From JBKPDV01 sp046728075 (lineage in GTDB: Bacteria; Acidobacteriota; Thermoanaerobaculia; UBA5066; Gp7-AA6): a stretch of DNA of 48,250 nt. Where the stretch lies: assembly GCA_046728075.1 (NCBI GenBank), contig JBKPDV010000141.1, positions 1-48,250 of the forward strand, in the 5' to 3' direction. The notes under the pieces are model-generated. The model made no database searches. It had not been told where the DNA came from and saw only the letters and a list, made by a program, of their open reading frames with translations. The translations under genes and the position numbers were made by a program. Shown one piece after another: positions 34,503-42,948 of this stretch; the first letter of the stretch is position 1; each line of letters begins with the position of its first letter.

Positions 34503-35449
34503 TATTCATGCGCCTTCGGGGGATTCCCCCTCAAGTGATAGACGACTCCGGTCTTCGTGGCGCCCAATGCGATCCAGTCCTTCGCGGCTTGCTGGAGAGA
34601 CAGGAAAAATGCCTCGGCCCGCTTCCGCGTTCTTTCCTTGACGTCCTCGCTCTTCTTGAACTTGATCTGAAACGCGAACTCTCCGATCAGAGGACGGTGG
34701 TCGCCTCGCGCCCGCCACAGCGCCACATTCGCGACGGCCGTAATGCCCTTGCCGAAGTCCAGAATGCCGATGTCCTGCAGGATCTCCTCGACGATCGTCC
34801 CCGCGACGAGCTCGACCCTCTCACCCGGAGATCTCTTGAGCTTGTCGAGCGCGGGAAGCACGGAGACGATGTAGCCCAGGGACGTGCGGTCGTCGCCGAC
34901 CACCTGACTCAGGCCGACCTGAAGGTTGTGGGAGAAGAGAAGCCGAATCCCCCCGAGCGAGTCCTTGAGAGGGAGAGCTTCGGCCTTGAACTTGATCCGA
35001 TAATCTCCGGGGATCCGGGGCCGCACGTCCATCTCGGCGACCTTCTGCAGGTTGGGATGCCGGAATTTGAAGACGATCTCGGGATCGCCCGTCGGGAAAC
35101 CGTCCTCGTATGGGATGCGGCGCCGGAGAATGAAGGCGTTGTTGTAGAGACGGAAGTCGGCGGTATCGAGGAAAATAATCTCGCGAATCTTGAGCGGCTC
35201 ATCGGGGAAACCCTTGTTCAAGAACCCGACGCCGCTTTCCTCGGCCGGACCTTCCAGGACCTTGCCGAAGGCGAAGAGACGCTTCCGTGAGGTGAAGCGG
35301 TTCGGCTTCAGGACGAGCTTGCACTCGAGATACTGGATCTCGTCGAGCGGAAGGCCGTCGGTATATCTGCCCGGCTTTAAGCCGGGAACCTGCCATTCCT
35401 TCGGGTCCGCGTTTCTTGCTCCTGCCTTCCGAGAAGTCTGTTTTGCCAT
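34502..35449 (-). CDS. CYTH-like (triphosphate tunnel fold) domain protein
   Basis: A 315-residue protein. Residues about 30-170 look like a CYTH domain: YLECKLVLK near residue 35, then IIFLDTADFRLYNNAFILRRR, IVFKFRHP and later IKFKAEALPLKD. The first Glu of the usual ExExK is replaced by Tyr (YLECK), so a triphosphate-metal site may be altered. Later strands (FAFQIKFKK) complete a barrel. The ATG (MAKQTSRK) is supported by GAGGAGAGG directly upstream. Activity (triphosphatase or adenylate cyclase-like) cannot be claimed from sequence. Confidence 0.75.
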   Translation of the reverse strand: MAKQTSRKAGARNADPKEWQVPGLKPGRYTDGLPLDEIQYLECKLVLKPNRFTSRKRLFAFGKVLEGPAEESGVGFLNKGFPDEPLKIREIIFLDTADFRLYNNAFILRRRIPYEDGFPTGDPEIVFKFRHPNLQKVAEMDVRPRIPGDYRIKFKAEALPLKDSLGGIRLLFSHNLQVGLSQVVGDDRTSLGYIVSVLPALDKLKRSPGERVELVAGTIVEEILQDIGILDFGKGITAVANVALWRARGDHRPLIGEFAFQIKFKKSEDVKERTRKRAEAFFLSLQQAAKDWIALGATKTGVVYHLRGNPPKAHE

Positions 35450-35786
35450 TCCTCTCCTCAACAGAATCCGATTCGATCGGAAATGACCGCGCCAGCCGGC
35501 GGGGGCCCGATTTCCCTCCCCGGCCCAGCTCAGAAGTGCCAGGGCAAGCGCGATGACAACGGGCCACCGGTTCTGTGCGGCGAGGACGCGATGATGCTGG
35601 CGTTCTTGCTCCGCTCGATGACAAAGAGGTGCGCGGGACAAGAGTCCCCGCCCGAACCGGCCGTTTCGGCGAGAGCGGGCAGGGCGATCGCCAAAAGCGC
35701 CGATACCGAGTCGAGGAGAAGACCGCACACGCCGCGCCTACGATCGACGGTCACGGCGTGGTCACCTCCGACGTTGCTTCCTGCCT
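35450..35786. other. Gap between CYTH-like and HdeD-like genes
   Basis: This 337-bp gap holds the short secreted reading frame at 35530-35754 and nothing else I can support. Frames on the plus strand have no recognisable protein content. Confidence 0.5.
35530..35754 (-). pseudogene. Short secreted relic, possible truncated DUF4833-like protein
   Basis: A 74-residue reading frame from a GTG (or from a second GTG at 35730). It has a hydrophobic signal segment (LLLDSVSALLAIALPALAE), then CPAHLFVIERSKNASII. The LFVIERSKNA string resembles the start of DUF4833-type domains as I recall them. The frame then ends within about 20 residues of unrelated sequence (SSPHRTGGPLSSRLPWHF), so most of the domain is missing. 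It lies 32 bp after the HdeD-like gene on the same strand. It may instead be an intact small secreted protein. Confidence 0.35.
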
Positions 35787-36350
35787 CTACGCCAGTCGTG
35801 TCGCGGCCTTCGCCTGCGAGACGTAGCCCTTGATCTTGAACGCGACCGTCAACATCATGATGCCGAAAAGAATCGCGTAGGCGCCGATCAGCCAGATGAT
35901 CGAAAGAGCTCCCGCGTTCGGCATCAGGATCACGAGCACACCGAAGACGACCGACAGAGCGCCGCTCAAGATGAGCACCCACTCGTTGCTCAGTGCCTGG
36001 CGAAGCCTGATCGCAACCACGATCTCGAAGATCCCCGTCAGAACCGCCCAGGCGGCGATGACCGCGAGCAGGGAGATTGCCGTGATGCCAGGATAGAAGA
36101 ATGTCACCAGGCCGGCCGCAACGCCGAGCAGTCCGAGCAGGACGAGCGTCCCGATGCCGGGAGTCCCCTTGGGCGCGCGGATCGCCAGGCCGAGCGTGAA
36201 GATCCCGTTCACCAAAGCGTAGGCGCCGAAGAGAATCACAAGCACCTGAGCCGTCATGCCCGGGTAGACAAACGCCAGTACCCCAAAGAGCACGGCCGCT
36301 ACGCCGCGCAGGACCAGAAGCCACCAGCCACCCTTGAGTGTTTCCAGCAT
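35787..36350 (-). CDS. HdeD-like (DUF308) membrane protein
   Basis: A 187-residue protein with six hydrophobic helices in a repeated pattern: LVLRGVAAVLFGVLAFVYPG, LVILFGAYALVNGIFTL, and the second-half counterpart LILSGALSVVFGVLVILMPNAG with IWLIGAYAILFGIMML (pieces). This is the HdeD/DUF308 fold, linked in enterics to acid resistance at high cell density. AGGAGAAGGGC precedes the ATG. It lies between the M48 protease gene and the relic on one strand. Function outside enterics is unknown. Confidence 0.92.
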   Translation of the reverse strand: MLETLKGGWWLLVLRGVAAVLFGVLAFVYPGMTAQVLVILFGAYALVNGIFTLGLAIRAPKGTPGIGTLVLLGLLGVAAGLVTFFYPGITAISLLAVIAAWAVLTGIFEIVVAIRLRQALSNEWVLILSGALSVVFGVLVILMPNAGALSIIWLIGAYAILFGIMMLTVAFKIKGYVSQAKAATRLA

Positions 36351-36435
36351 GCCCTTCTCCTTTCGATACCTCTAAAACTTGCCGGAGAACGTTTCCGGCC
36401 GCCCGCAACGGCGTACCGGTCACGTCTCGTCGTCC

Positions 36436-37260
36436 TCAGCGCAAGAACACTATCGGGGTCTTCTTATCGACGGAAAACGGGGTTGCCGATTCGGGGTTGG
36501 AGTCGAAGCGGCCGAAGACGGAGGGATCGCCGCGGAAGTGCCGCTCGAGCGCGTTGACGCGATTCTGGTCGTTGGGATGATCCGACAAGAGCTGTGGAAT
36601 CTCCTTGGTCCTCGCGTTCTTGAAGTCCTGGAACAGCCACACCAATCCCCAAGGGTTGGACTCGGCGGCGGCACAGATGTCCGAGCCGGTCAAGTCCGCG
36701 CGCGACTCCGCCTCGCGCGAATAACCGAGAGAGTTGAGCTCGCCCAGGAGATAGATCGCCAGCAGATGCGCCCGGGTCGGTCCGAGCAGAATCGCCGCTC
36801 CCACCTCTCTTTCCTCAATCTTCTTCCGCTTCTGGAGAAGCGTCATCGAATCGTGGTGGATCGTGTGGGCCACCTCGTGGCACAGGGTGCCCGCCAGCTG
36901 CTCCTTGTTCTTCACGAAGTAGAGCAGGGAATCCACGACATAGATGTTTCCGCCCGGGGTCGCGAACGCGTTGGGCTGCTTCTCGTGAACGATGTAGACA
37001 TGGAAGGGATGGTCGTACCGTGGCTGCGCGGCCCGCATGATCGGCTCGATAACCGGCATCAGGGCGTCATAGAGGGGCGAAGATTCGATGATCTCGCCCT
37101 TCGCCTTCAGCTCGTTGAAGACCTCCTTGCCGATCGCTAATTCAGGATCCTGAGGCTTCTGTTCGAGATCTGCCGGCGTCGCCGCACGCAATGCCGGCAT
37201 GAGACACGCCAGCGCGACGCCGGCGATAACCAACGCTCGGAGGTATTTGGCTGCGTACAT
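36436..37260 (-). CDS. Secreted M48-family metalloprotease
   Basis: A 274-residue zinc peptidase. Residues 1-27 form a signal peptide (LVIAGVALACLMPALRA). The zinc site is HEVAH (His128, Glu129, His132), with SREAESRAD giving the third ligand Glu185. NAFATPGGNIYVVDSLL is the M48 strand before the helix. A periplasmic role in protein quality control, like BepA/LoiP, is likely by family. The ATG is preceded by AAAGGGGGCG. It lies among the envelope-stress-type genes on this strand (DUF1269 pair upstream, HdeD downstream). Confidence 0.92.
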   Translation of the reverse strand: MYAAKYLRALVIAGVALACLMPALRAATPADLEQKPQDPELAIGKEVFNELKAKGEIIESSPLYDALMPVIEPIMRAAQPRYDHPFHVYIVHEKQPNAFATPGGNIYVVDSLLYFVKNKEQLAGTLCHEVAHTIHHDSMTLLQKRKKIEEREVGAAILLGPTRAHLLAIYLLGELNSLGYSREAESRADLTGSDICAAAESNPWGLVWLFQDFKNARTKEIPQLLSDHPNDQNRVNALERHFRGDPSVFGRFDSNPESATPFSVDKKTPIVFLR

Positions 37261-37351
37261 GTCGTTGTCGCCCCCTTTCGAGGTTTTGAAACGTGAGGCT
37301 TCGGCGAGACGTGGCTGTCGAGCCGTCGTCTCGCCGTCGCCCCTTTTCACG

Positions 37352-38047
37352 TCAGGGATTGGCCTGAGCGGCCCTCGCTTTCGACTTGAGAATCTGCGCC
37401 TTCGCCTGCGCCTGCCGCTCCGCGGCCTGGCGCCTGTCCTTCGCTTTGGCCAGGAGGCCCTCAATCTTTGAGTCGAGCCGATTGATCTTCTCCTGGAGCT
37501 TTCGCTTCCGGTCTGCTTGCGCCTGCGCGTACTCGGCCTTCATCTGCGCGAGGTCCGCCTTCATCGCGGCGACCTCTTCGTGATTGACCGTGTCACGCAC
37601 TTCTGACAACGCGCGCCGGAAGACGGTCCCGCCGATCGCCTCCATCCGGGTGTCCACTGGCGTCGTCCAGTCCTCTTCGATTTCGGCCACGACCGCAACC
37701 GTGTTCGGCGAGAGAGCCTTCGTGACGTCGTCGAGGAAGTCGTCGCCGATTCGCGCCCTGTCGAAGTCGACCGTTCCGCCCAGGGTAGCGCCGGCCGAGG
37801 CCCCGACCGCCACACCGATTGGGCCGCCGAGAACCCCGATCAGAGTGCCGAGCGCGGTCCCGACGAGAGTCCTGATCGGCGCGGCGTCATCCCCCTCCTT
37901 GATCGACGCCTTGCCGTCTGCGTGCTTTGCCAGAACGGCGTAGCCGTAGACCCTGACGCTGCCTTCGTCGTCCAATTGCAGAAGGGCCTTCTTACCCTCG
38001 TATGCTTTGCTTTCATTGTCGAACACCACAACGAGCATCCGGTCCAT
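37352..38047 (-). CDS. DUF1269 protein with C-terminal coiled coil, copy 2
   Basis: A 231-residue DUF1269 protein. MDRMLVVVFDNESKAYEGKKALLQL at the start, a glycine-zipper-like middle (GTALGTLIGVLGGPIGVAVGASAG), the block VVAEIEEDWTTPVDTRMEAIGG and a long charged helix (about 155-225, KADLAQMKAEYAQAQADRKRKLQEK in pieces) likely to form a coiled coil. The ATG used has AAGGAG six bases upstream; an ATG two codons earlier overlaps it. Paralogue of the next gene upstream. Function unknown. Confidence 0.9.
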   Translation of the reverse strand: MDRMLVVVFDNESKAYEGKKALLQLDDEGSVRVYGYAVLAKHADGKASIKEGDDAAPIRTLVGTALGTLIGVLGGPIGVAVGASAGATLGGTVDFDRARIGDDFLDDVTKALSPNTVAVVAEIEEDWTTPVDTRMEAIGGTVFRRALSEVRDTVNHEEVAAMKADLAQMKAEYAQAQADRKRKLQEKINRLDSKIEGLLAKAKDRRQAAERQAQAKAQILKSKARAAQANP

Positions 38048-38159
38048 AGTCATCTCCTTTCGAGAGTGCTGATTGCGATCCGAACGTTGCTCTTCCTGTC
38101 TCTGACTCGGTCTCAGTAGACGAACCGCCGAACGAACGCGAGCGCCGTGTCGGCGACCC

Positions 38160-38861
38160 CTAGACCGAAGCTCTGCTCCTTGCCGCTGCCGCCTTGGCGC
38201 TCAAGAACTCCGCCTTGGCCTTGGCCTCGCGGTCAGCAGCGTCGCGCCGTTCCCTGGCCTTCTGCAGCTGGCCCTGAAGCTTGGAATCGAGCAGGCTGAT
38301 CTTTTCCGATAGCTTCGTCTTGCGCTGAGCCACGGCCGTGGCGCGCTCGGCTTTCAGCTGAGCGATGTCGGCCTTGATGGCGGCAACGTCTTCCTGGTGG
38401 ATCTTGTCCTTGACTTCCGCGATGGTCCGGCGAAAGACGACCCCGCCGATGGCTTCGATGCGGGTATCGACCGGGGTGGTCCAGTCCTCCTCGATCTCGG
38501 CGACCACGGCCACCTTGCCGGGGGTCAGCGCTTTGGCGACGTCGTCCAGATAGTCTTCTCCGACTCCGGCGTTGTAGACGTCGGCCGTGAGACCCGCTGA
38601 CATGCCGAGCGTGGCGCCGATCGCCATGCCGGCCGGACCGCCAAGGATGCCGACGAGCGCGCCGAGCGACGTCCCCGCCAGTGTGCCGAGCGGAACGTCT
38701 TCGTCGCTCTGCTTCACCGTGGAGCTCCCGTCGGCATTCTTCTTGACGATGGCATACCCGTAAACGCCGATGCTCCCCTCGCGGTCGAGCTCCAGGAGCG
38801 CTTTTTTCCCCTCATACGCTTTGGTTTCGTTGTCAAACACGGTAACGAGCATTCTGTCCAT
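38160..38861 (-). CDS. DUF1269 protein with C-terminal coiled coil, copy 1
   Basis: A 233-residue paralogue of 37352-38047, collinear without gaps for most of its length. Shared blocks: VFDNETKAYEGKKALLELD, GILGGPAGMAIGA, VVAEIEEDWTTPVDTRIEAIGGVVFRR and a C-terminal coiled-coil helix ending AKAAAARSRA. The copies differ most in the middle and in the helix. The ATG is preceded by AAAGGATAGG. The 112-bp gap to the second copy holds no gene. Confidence 0.9.
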   Translation of the reverse strand: MDRMLVTVFDNETKAYEGKKALLELDREGSIGVYGYAIVKKNADGSSTVKQSDEDVPLGTLAGTSLGALVGILGGPAGMAIGATLGMSAGLTADVYNAGVGEDYLDDVAKALTPGKVAVVAEIEEDWTTPVDTRIEAIGGVVFRRTIAEVKDKIHQEDVAAIKADIAQLKAERATAVAQRKTKLSEKISLLDSKLQGQLQKARERRDAADREAKAKAEFLSAKAAAARSRASV

Positions 38862-38957
38862 GACCTATCCTTTCTTTGGCGAAATTGCCTCAATTCCCTA
38901 CCGACAGCTTTGGTCTCTTTGATTCGAGCAAAGGTCCTTCTTTGACTTCCCTTCCGG

Positions 38958-39224
38958 CTATGAACCCGCGTTCTCCGCCGCCATCCAACTGCGGACGTAC
39001 TCCGGGCAGTTCACGAACCGAGCCCCATCGGCTTCGAGGCGCGCGAGGAACGGCACGGCCTCCCGGGCGACCAGGGTGACCTCTTTCAGGTCGAGGAGAA
39101 CGGGACCCTGCGCCTCCGCCGCAAGCAGGGCCTGCAGCTGGGCCGCATGCTCGTCGTCCAGCTCCCCGCTGAGCGCGAAAAGAACCGCGTCGGTGCCGAG
39201 CGACCGGCGAATTCGGTATGTCAC
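38958..39224 (-). CDS. STAS-domain protein without the usual phospho-acceptor
   Basis: An 88-residue STAS-fold protein: VLFALSGELDDEHAAQLQALL, then PVLLDLKEVTLVAREAVPFLARLEADG (pieces) and NCPEYVRSWM. In anti-sigma antagonists a Ser/Thr follows the VTLVD strand; here the place reads VAREAV, with no Ser, so switching by phosphorylation is unlikely. A GTG start with GAGGGGG five bases upstream is chosen; longer starts to 39335 lack a ribosome site and a plausible fold. It lies 135 bp downstream of the sigma-54 activator gene, same strand. Confidence 0.75.
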   Translation of the reverse strand: MTYRIRRSLGTDAVLFALSGELDDEHAAQLQALLAAEAQGPVLLDLKEVTLVAREAVPFLARLEADGARFVNCPEYVRSWMAAENAGS

Positions 39225-39359
39225 TGGTTCCCCCTCGCATGCCTCCTGAGAGAGCAACACGAAGGCCAGCGCTAAATCATTGCGTCTGCGAGGGGAAGAG
39301 TCTTTCGATCGCGAAAATTTCGCGAACGTCCGCAAAAAAGATCGATTCGCGAAAGCTCG

Positions 39360-42300
39360 CTAACCCGGCTGGTCAGGTTGCGGCCTCTTGTAGCGCCGCT
39401 TGTCGATCTTCATGGACCGGATCTTGGATTCCAGGGTCGAAGACGGGACGCCCAGCCGCTCCGCGGCGCCGAACGGTCCGGCCACTCGTCCCTTGGTTTG
39501 CGCCAGCGCCCCTTCGATGGCATCCCTCTCTCGGCTTGCCAGCGTCGGGAAATGCCGGGACGCGGCCTCGCGAGGGGCCGCGGATCTGGCCAAGAGCCAC
39601 CGTTCATCGATCGAGAGAGTCTCCGAATCCGAGACGATCACGGCGCGCTCGACGACGTTCTGCAGCTCGCGAACATTGCCGGGCCAGTCGTAGGACTTCA
39701 GCAAGTCGAGCGACGACTTGCTGATACCGTGGATTCGCTTGCCCGCGCGCCGCGCATACCGGTGGATGAAATACTCGACGAGAACGGGGATGTCCGCTCG
39801 ACGGTCGCGCAGGGCGGGCATCTCCAACGGGAAGACGTTCAGGCGGTAAAAGAGGTCCGCGCGGAACGCGTTTTCGGCGACGGCCGCCTCCAAGTCTCGA
39901 TTCGAGGCGGCGATCACTCTCACGTCCGTTCGGATCGGCCGGCTCCCGCCGACCCGCTCGAACTCGCGCTCTTGCAGGACTCGCAAGAGCGTTATCTGGA
40001 TTTCCGGCGGCAGCTCGCCGACCTCGTCCAGGAAAATCGTTCCGCCGTCCGCCAGCTCGAAGCGGCCCTGCCGGCGCTGCATGGCCCCCGTAAACGCGCC
40101 CTTCTCGTGGCCGAACAGCTCCGAGGCGATGAGCGACGGAGGTATCGCGGCGCAGTTCACGCTCACGAGGGCGCGAGCCGACCGCTTGGAATGCTTGTGA
40201 ATCGCGCGCGCCACGAGCTCCTTGCCGGTGCCGGTCTCGCCGGTGATGAGAACCGTGGAATCGGTCGGGGCCACCTTCTCGACCTGCGCGAGCACCCGCC
40301 GCAGGGCCGGAGAGGACCCCACGATCTCCTCGAACATCGACGTCTTGTCGATCTCTTCGCGCAGAACGATGTTCTCCTTCTGCAGCTGCTCTTTCAACCT
40401 CGTGATCTCGCCGTATGCCTTCTCCAGGGCCTGGCGCGACTCCGTGGCGGCCGTGACGTCCATCACGGCACCGACGTACTCGGTCGGACCACCGGTTTCG
40501 TCGTTGGCCACATGCACGACGATGCTCAGGTGCTTCACGGTTCCGTCGGCCATTAACAGCCGATGCTGGATGTCCCAGTCCCTGGCCTCGCGTGCCGTGT
40601 GTTCGATTAGCTCTCGAACCCGATCGCGGTCCTCCGGATGAGTCACCTTAAGCACGAGCTCCACAGTCGGCTTCGTCGCCCGATCGACGTCGAAGATCCG
40701 GTACATTTCCTCGGACCACAGGATCTCGCCGCTCGAGGGCCGCCACCCGAAGCTGCCGGTCGAGCTCAGCCGCTGCGCCTCCGTCAGATACGCTTCCCGC
40801 CTCCGGAGCTCCTGGGTCAGATGCTCCTGCTCGGTCACATCCATAGCGGTGCCGACGATTCTTTTCAGGACTCCGTTCTCGACGACGGGCACTCCGACGC
40901 AACGAATGTACCGAACCTCGCCGTCGGGCCGCACGATCCGCTTCTTGACGTCACAGCCCGAGGCTTCCGCCAGCATCCTTTCTATGAGTCTCGCCATGAA
41001 CTCGCGATCTTGCGGGTGGACGAGCGCCAGATATTCGTCGAGTGTGGGCGCTGCCCCGGCCGGATCGAGGCCATAGATCTGGAACAGCTCTTCAGACCAA
41101 TGGTCAAAAAATCCCGCCGGGTCGAACGCCCAGCTTCCGAGATGGGCGATTCGCTGCCCTTCTGCAAGATAGAAGTCATTGCGCCGGAGTTCCTTTTCCG
41201 CCCGCTTGCGCTCGATGAACTGGCCAATCTGACTGCCGATGGTCGCCATCATCTCGAGCAGGTCCTGGTCGGGCTGCCTGATCTCCTGGCTGAAAAAGTC
41301 CATGACCCCAATGACTTCACTGCCGAGGAGGATGGGAAAAGCGAATGCCGCGTGCAGCCCTTCGCGCGCGGCGATGGGCGCGCGCACAAAATTAGCATCG
41401 TGAACGACATCAGGAATGTATGCGGGCTCATGGCTGGCCCAGACCCGGCCCGGGAGCCCTATCCCGGGCAGGAAAGTGCTCTCGCGGGTGATGGCTTCAA
41501 AAGCCGAAACTTCTACGGAAGCTTTGCGCCACGACTCGACGCGGCGAAGCACCCCCGCCGCCCGGTCTATGCGCCATAGCTCGCCCAGGTCCCATACCAG
41601 TGACTCGCACACGGCCTGCAGTATTTTTGGCGTGGCTTCTTCGAGAGTAGCCGCTTCCGCGAGTACCTGTGTGACGGTGTGTTGAGCGACGAGGCGTTGC
41701 TCGGCCCGCTTGCGTTCCGTGATGTCGGTGGAAATGCCGCTCACCCGGACTGGCCTTCCCTTCTCGTTGACCGTGAGCACCCCGCGCTCGTGGATCCACC
41801 GGACGGCCCCACTCGGCTGTACGATTCGAAACTCCACATCCTGATAGCTGACATCGGCGCCCTCGATCCATCGGGAGTACGTGTCGGCAACCCGCTGTCG
41901 GTCTTCGGGATGAATGGTCTCCGTCCACAGCCTCGGATTTCGGTAGAGGTCGTCGAGCGAACGACCCCAGACGCGCTCGAAGCTCGGGCTCGTATAGACG
42001 ACGCGTTCCTCCGGCTCGAGTGTGTTGATCCAGATCACCTCCGAAACCTGGTCTGCCATCTGCTTCAGCCGATCCTCGGTCTCCGCGGCCGCGCGTTGAA
42101 GTTGGGAGACGTGACGCGCCTCCTGCAATGCGATCGCCGCCTGGTTCGTGGCGACCTGAAGGACGAGGCGCTCGATGTCATCGGGAAAGTCGGATCGCCG
42201 CGAACAGGCGGCGAATTGGCCGAGCCGTTCCGTGTGCCCGAGCTGGATGACAACGAGCCTGCCTTCCCCCAGGGAGCTGCCGACGTCCAGGCCGACGGTA

Positions 42301-42602
42301 TCCACTCGCTCCTTTAAAAACGGTTGCAGGCCTTCGCCGACCTCGCGAGCAGTAAGGCCGCGATCGGCGCCATCGCCGAAGCGGGCCCACTCATTCGCGG
42401 AATCCTCCGGTAAATCGCTTAGGCGCACGTACGCGAAGTCCAGGCGCAGCATCCGGACCAGGGATTCCAGAAGCGTGGTCAGGACGAGCGAAGCCTCGCC
42501 GCCTGTCCAGATCGCCGGCAGCGACAATACGGAGACAAGATTGTCGATGCCGCGCTGAAGTCGCTGGGTCTCGGTGGCGTCGGTAAAGGTCTCGGCGTTC
42601 AC
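39360..42602 (-). CDS. Multi-sensor GAF/PAS sigma-54 activator (FhlA/NtrC-type AAA+)
   Basis: A 1080-residue enhancer-binding protein. Sensor half: GAF (about 25-165), PAS (180-300, PSFERVWGRSLDDLY, DITERKRAEQ), GAF (305-465, LPGRVWASHEPAYIPDVVH), PAS (475-595) and PAS (605-725). AAA+ domain: Walker A GETGTGKE (788-795), GAFTGA (835-840), which contacts sigma-54, Walker B GGTIFLDE (853-860), and PGNVRELQN near 990. The C-terminal Fis-type HTH is AERLGVPSSTLESKIRSM. There is no receiver domain, so it responds to small ligands or redox rather than a partner kinase. Start is a GTG with weak ribosome site. Divergent from the pirin operon. Confidence 0.95.
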   Translation of the reverse strand: MNAETFTDATETQRLQRGIDNLVSVLSLPAIWTGGEASLVLTTLLESLVRMLRLDFAYVRLSDLPEDSANEWARFGDGADRGLTAREVGEGLQPFLKERVDTVGLDVGSSLGEGRLVVIQLGHTERLGQFAACSRRSDFPDDIERLVLQVATNQAAIALQEARHVSQLQRAAAETEDRLKQMADQVSEVIWINTLEPEERVVYTSPSFERVWGRSLDDLYRNPRLWTETIHPEDRQRVADTYSRWIEGADVSYQDVEFRIVQPSGAVRWIHERGVLTVNEKGRPVRVSGISTDITERKRAEQRLVAQHTVTQVLAEAATLEEATPKILQAVCESLVWDLGELWRIDRAAGVLRRVESWRKASVEVSAFEAITRESTFLPGIGLPGRVWASHEPAYIPDVVHDANFVRAPIAAREGLHAAFAFPILLGSEVIGVMDFFSQEIRQPDQDLLEMMATIGSQIGQFIERKRAEKELRRNDFYLAEGQRIAHLGSWAFDPAGFFDHWSEELFQIYGLDPAGAAPTLDEYLALVHPQDREFMARLIERMLAEASGCDVKKRIVRPDGEVRYIRCVGVPVVENGVLKRIVGTAMDVTEQEHLTQELRRREAYLTEAQRLSSTGSFGWRPSSGEILWSEEMYRIFDVDRATKPTVELVLKVTHPEDRDRVRELIEHTAREARDWDIQHRLLMADGTVKHLSIVVHVANDETGGPTEYVGAVMDVTAATESRQALEKAYGEITRLKEQLQKENIVLREEIDKTSMFEEIVGSSPALRRVLAQVEKVAPTDSTVLITGETGTGKELVARAIHKHSKRSARALVSVNCAAIPPSLIASELFGHEKGAFTGAMQRRQGRFELADGGTIFLDEVGELPPEIQITLLRVLQEREFERVGGSRPIRTDVRVIAASNRDLEAAVAENAFRADLFYRLNVFPLEMPALRDRRADIPVLVEYFIHRYARRAGKRIHGISKSSLDLLKSYDWPGNVRELQNVVERAVIVSDSETLSIDERWLLARSAAPREAASRHFPTLASRERDAIEGALAQTKGRVAGPFGAAERLGVPSSTLESKIRSMKIDKRRYKRPQPDQPG

Positions 42603-42948
42603 GTCAACAGCTCGAAGCCGGCCTGAGGACTGAAAACCGCCCCTCCGAGCCGGATCGGCCGGCCGGCAAAACCCGGATCGTGCCCCTCAGGTTGGCGCGG
42701 TGGAGGCTCCATATGCTGCTCCTGCAAAGCGCACCAGCGGAATCTCGTAGCCTAGCGCAGGGTTGACCCGGCGCGCTAGGAGGACCGTCGCGCGCCTACC
42801 GTGGGCCGGCAGAACGCGGCGGCCTTGAGATCCGCCCCGCGTGCGGAAATCGTGACGGCCTCCCCCTCATGCCGCAGTCGGGGCGGCGGCCGGATCGGTT
42901 GACGGAGAACCCTGAATCCAGGGAGGACTCGAGAGCGTAAACAACGCC
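42603..42948. other. Divergent regulatory region between the sigma-54 activator and pirin operon
   Basis: 346 bp without a credible gene. It holds the hairpin at 42751-42780, a smaller CCCTG-AATC-CAGGG stem at 42910-42923 just before the pirin gene, and no clear -24/-12 (GG-N10-GC) sigma-54 promoter that I can defend by eye. Confidence 0.6.
42751..42780. promoter_or_regulatory. 30-bp compound inverted repeat in the divergent region
   Basis: Outer arms CCTAGCGC (42751-42758) and GCGCTAGG (42773-42780) are perfectly complementary. Inside them GGGT (42760-42763) pairs with ACCC (42766-42769) around TG. No T-tract follows on either strand, so an operator or binding site is likelier than a terminator. 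Confidence 0.5.

Noticed and set aside
39378..40556. 392-residue plus-strand frame opposite the sigma-54 activator
   Set aside because: Antisense to the strongly conserved AAA+ domain.
42603..42948. Sigma-54 promoter before the pirin gene
   Set aside because: No sequence matching the -24/-12 pattern with correct spacing could be found by eye.
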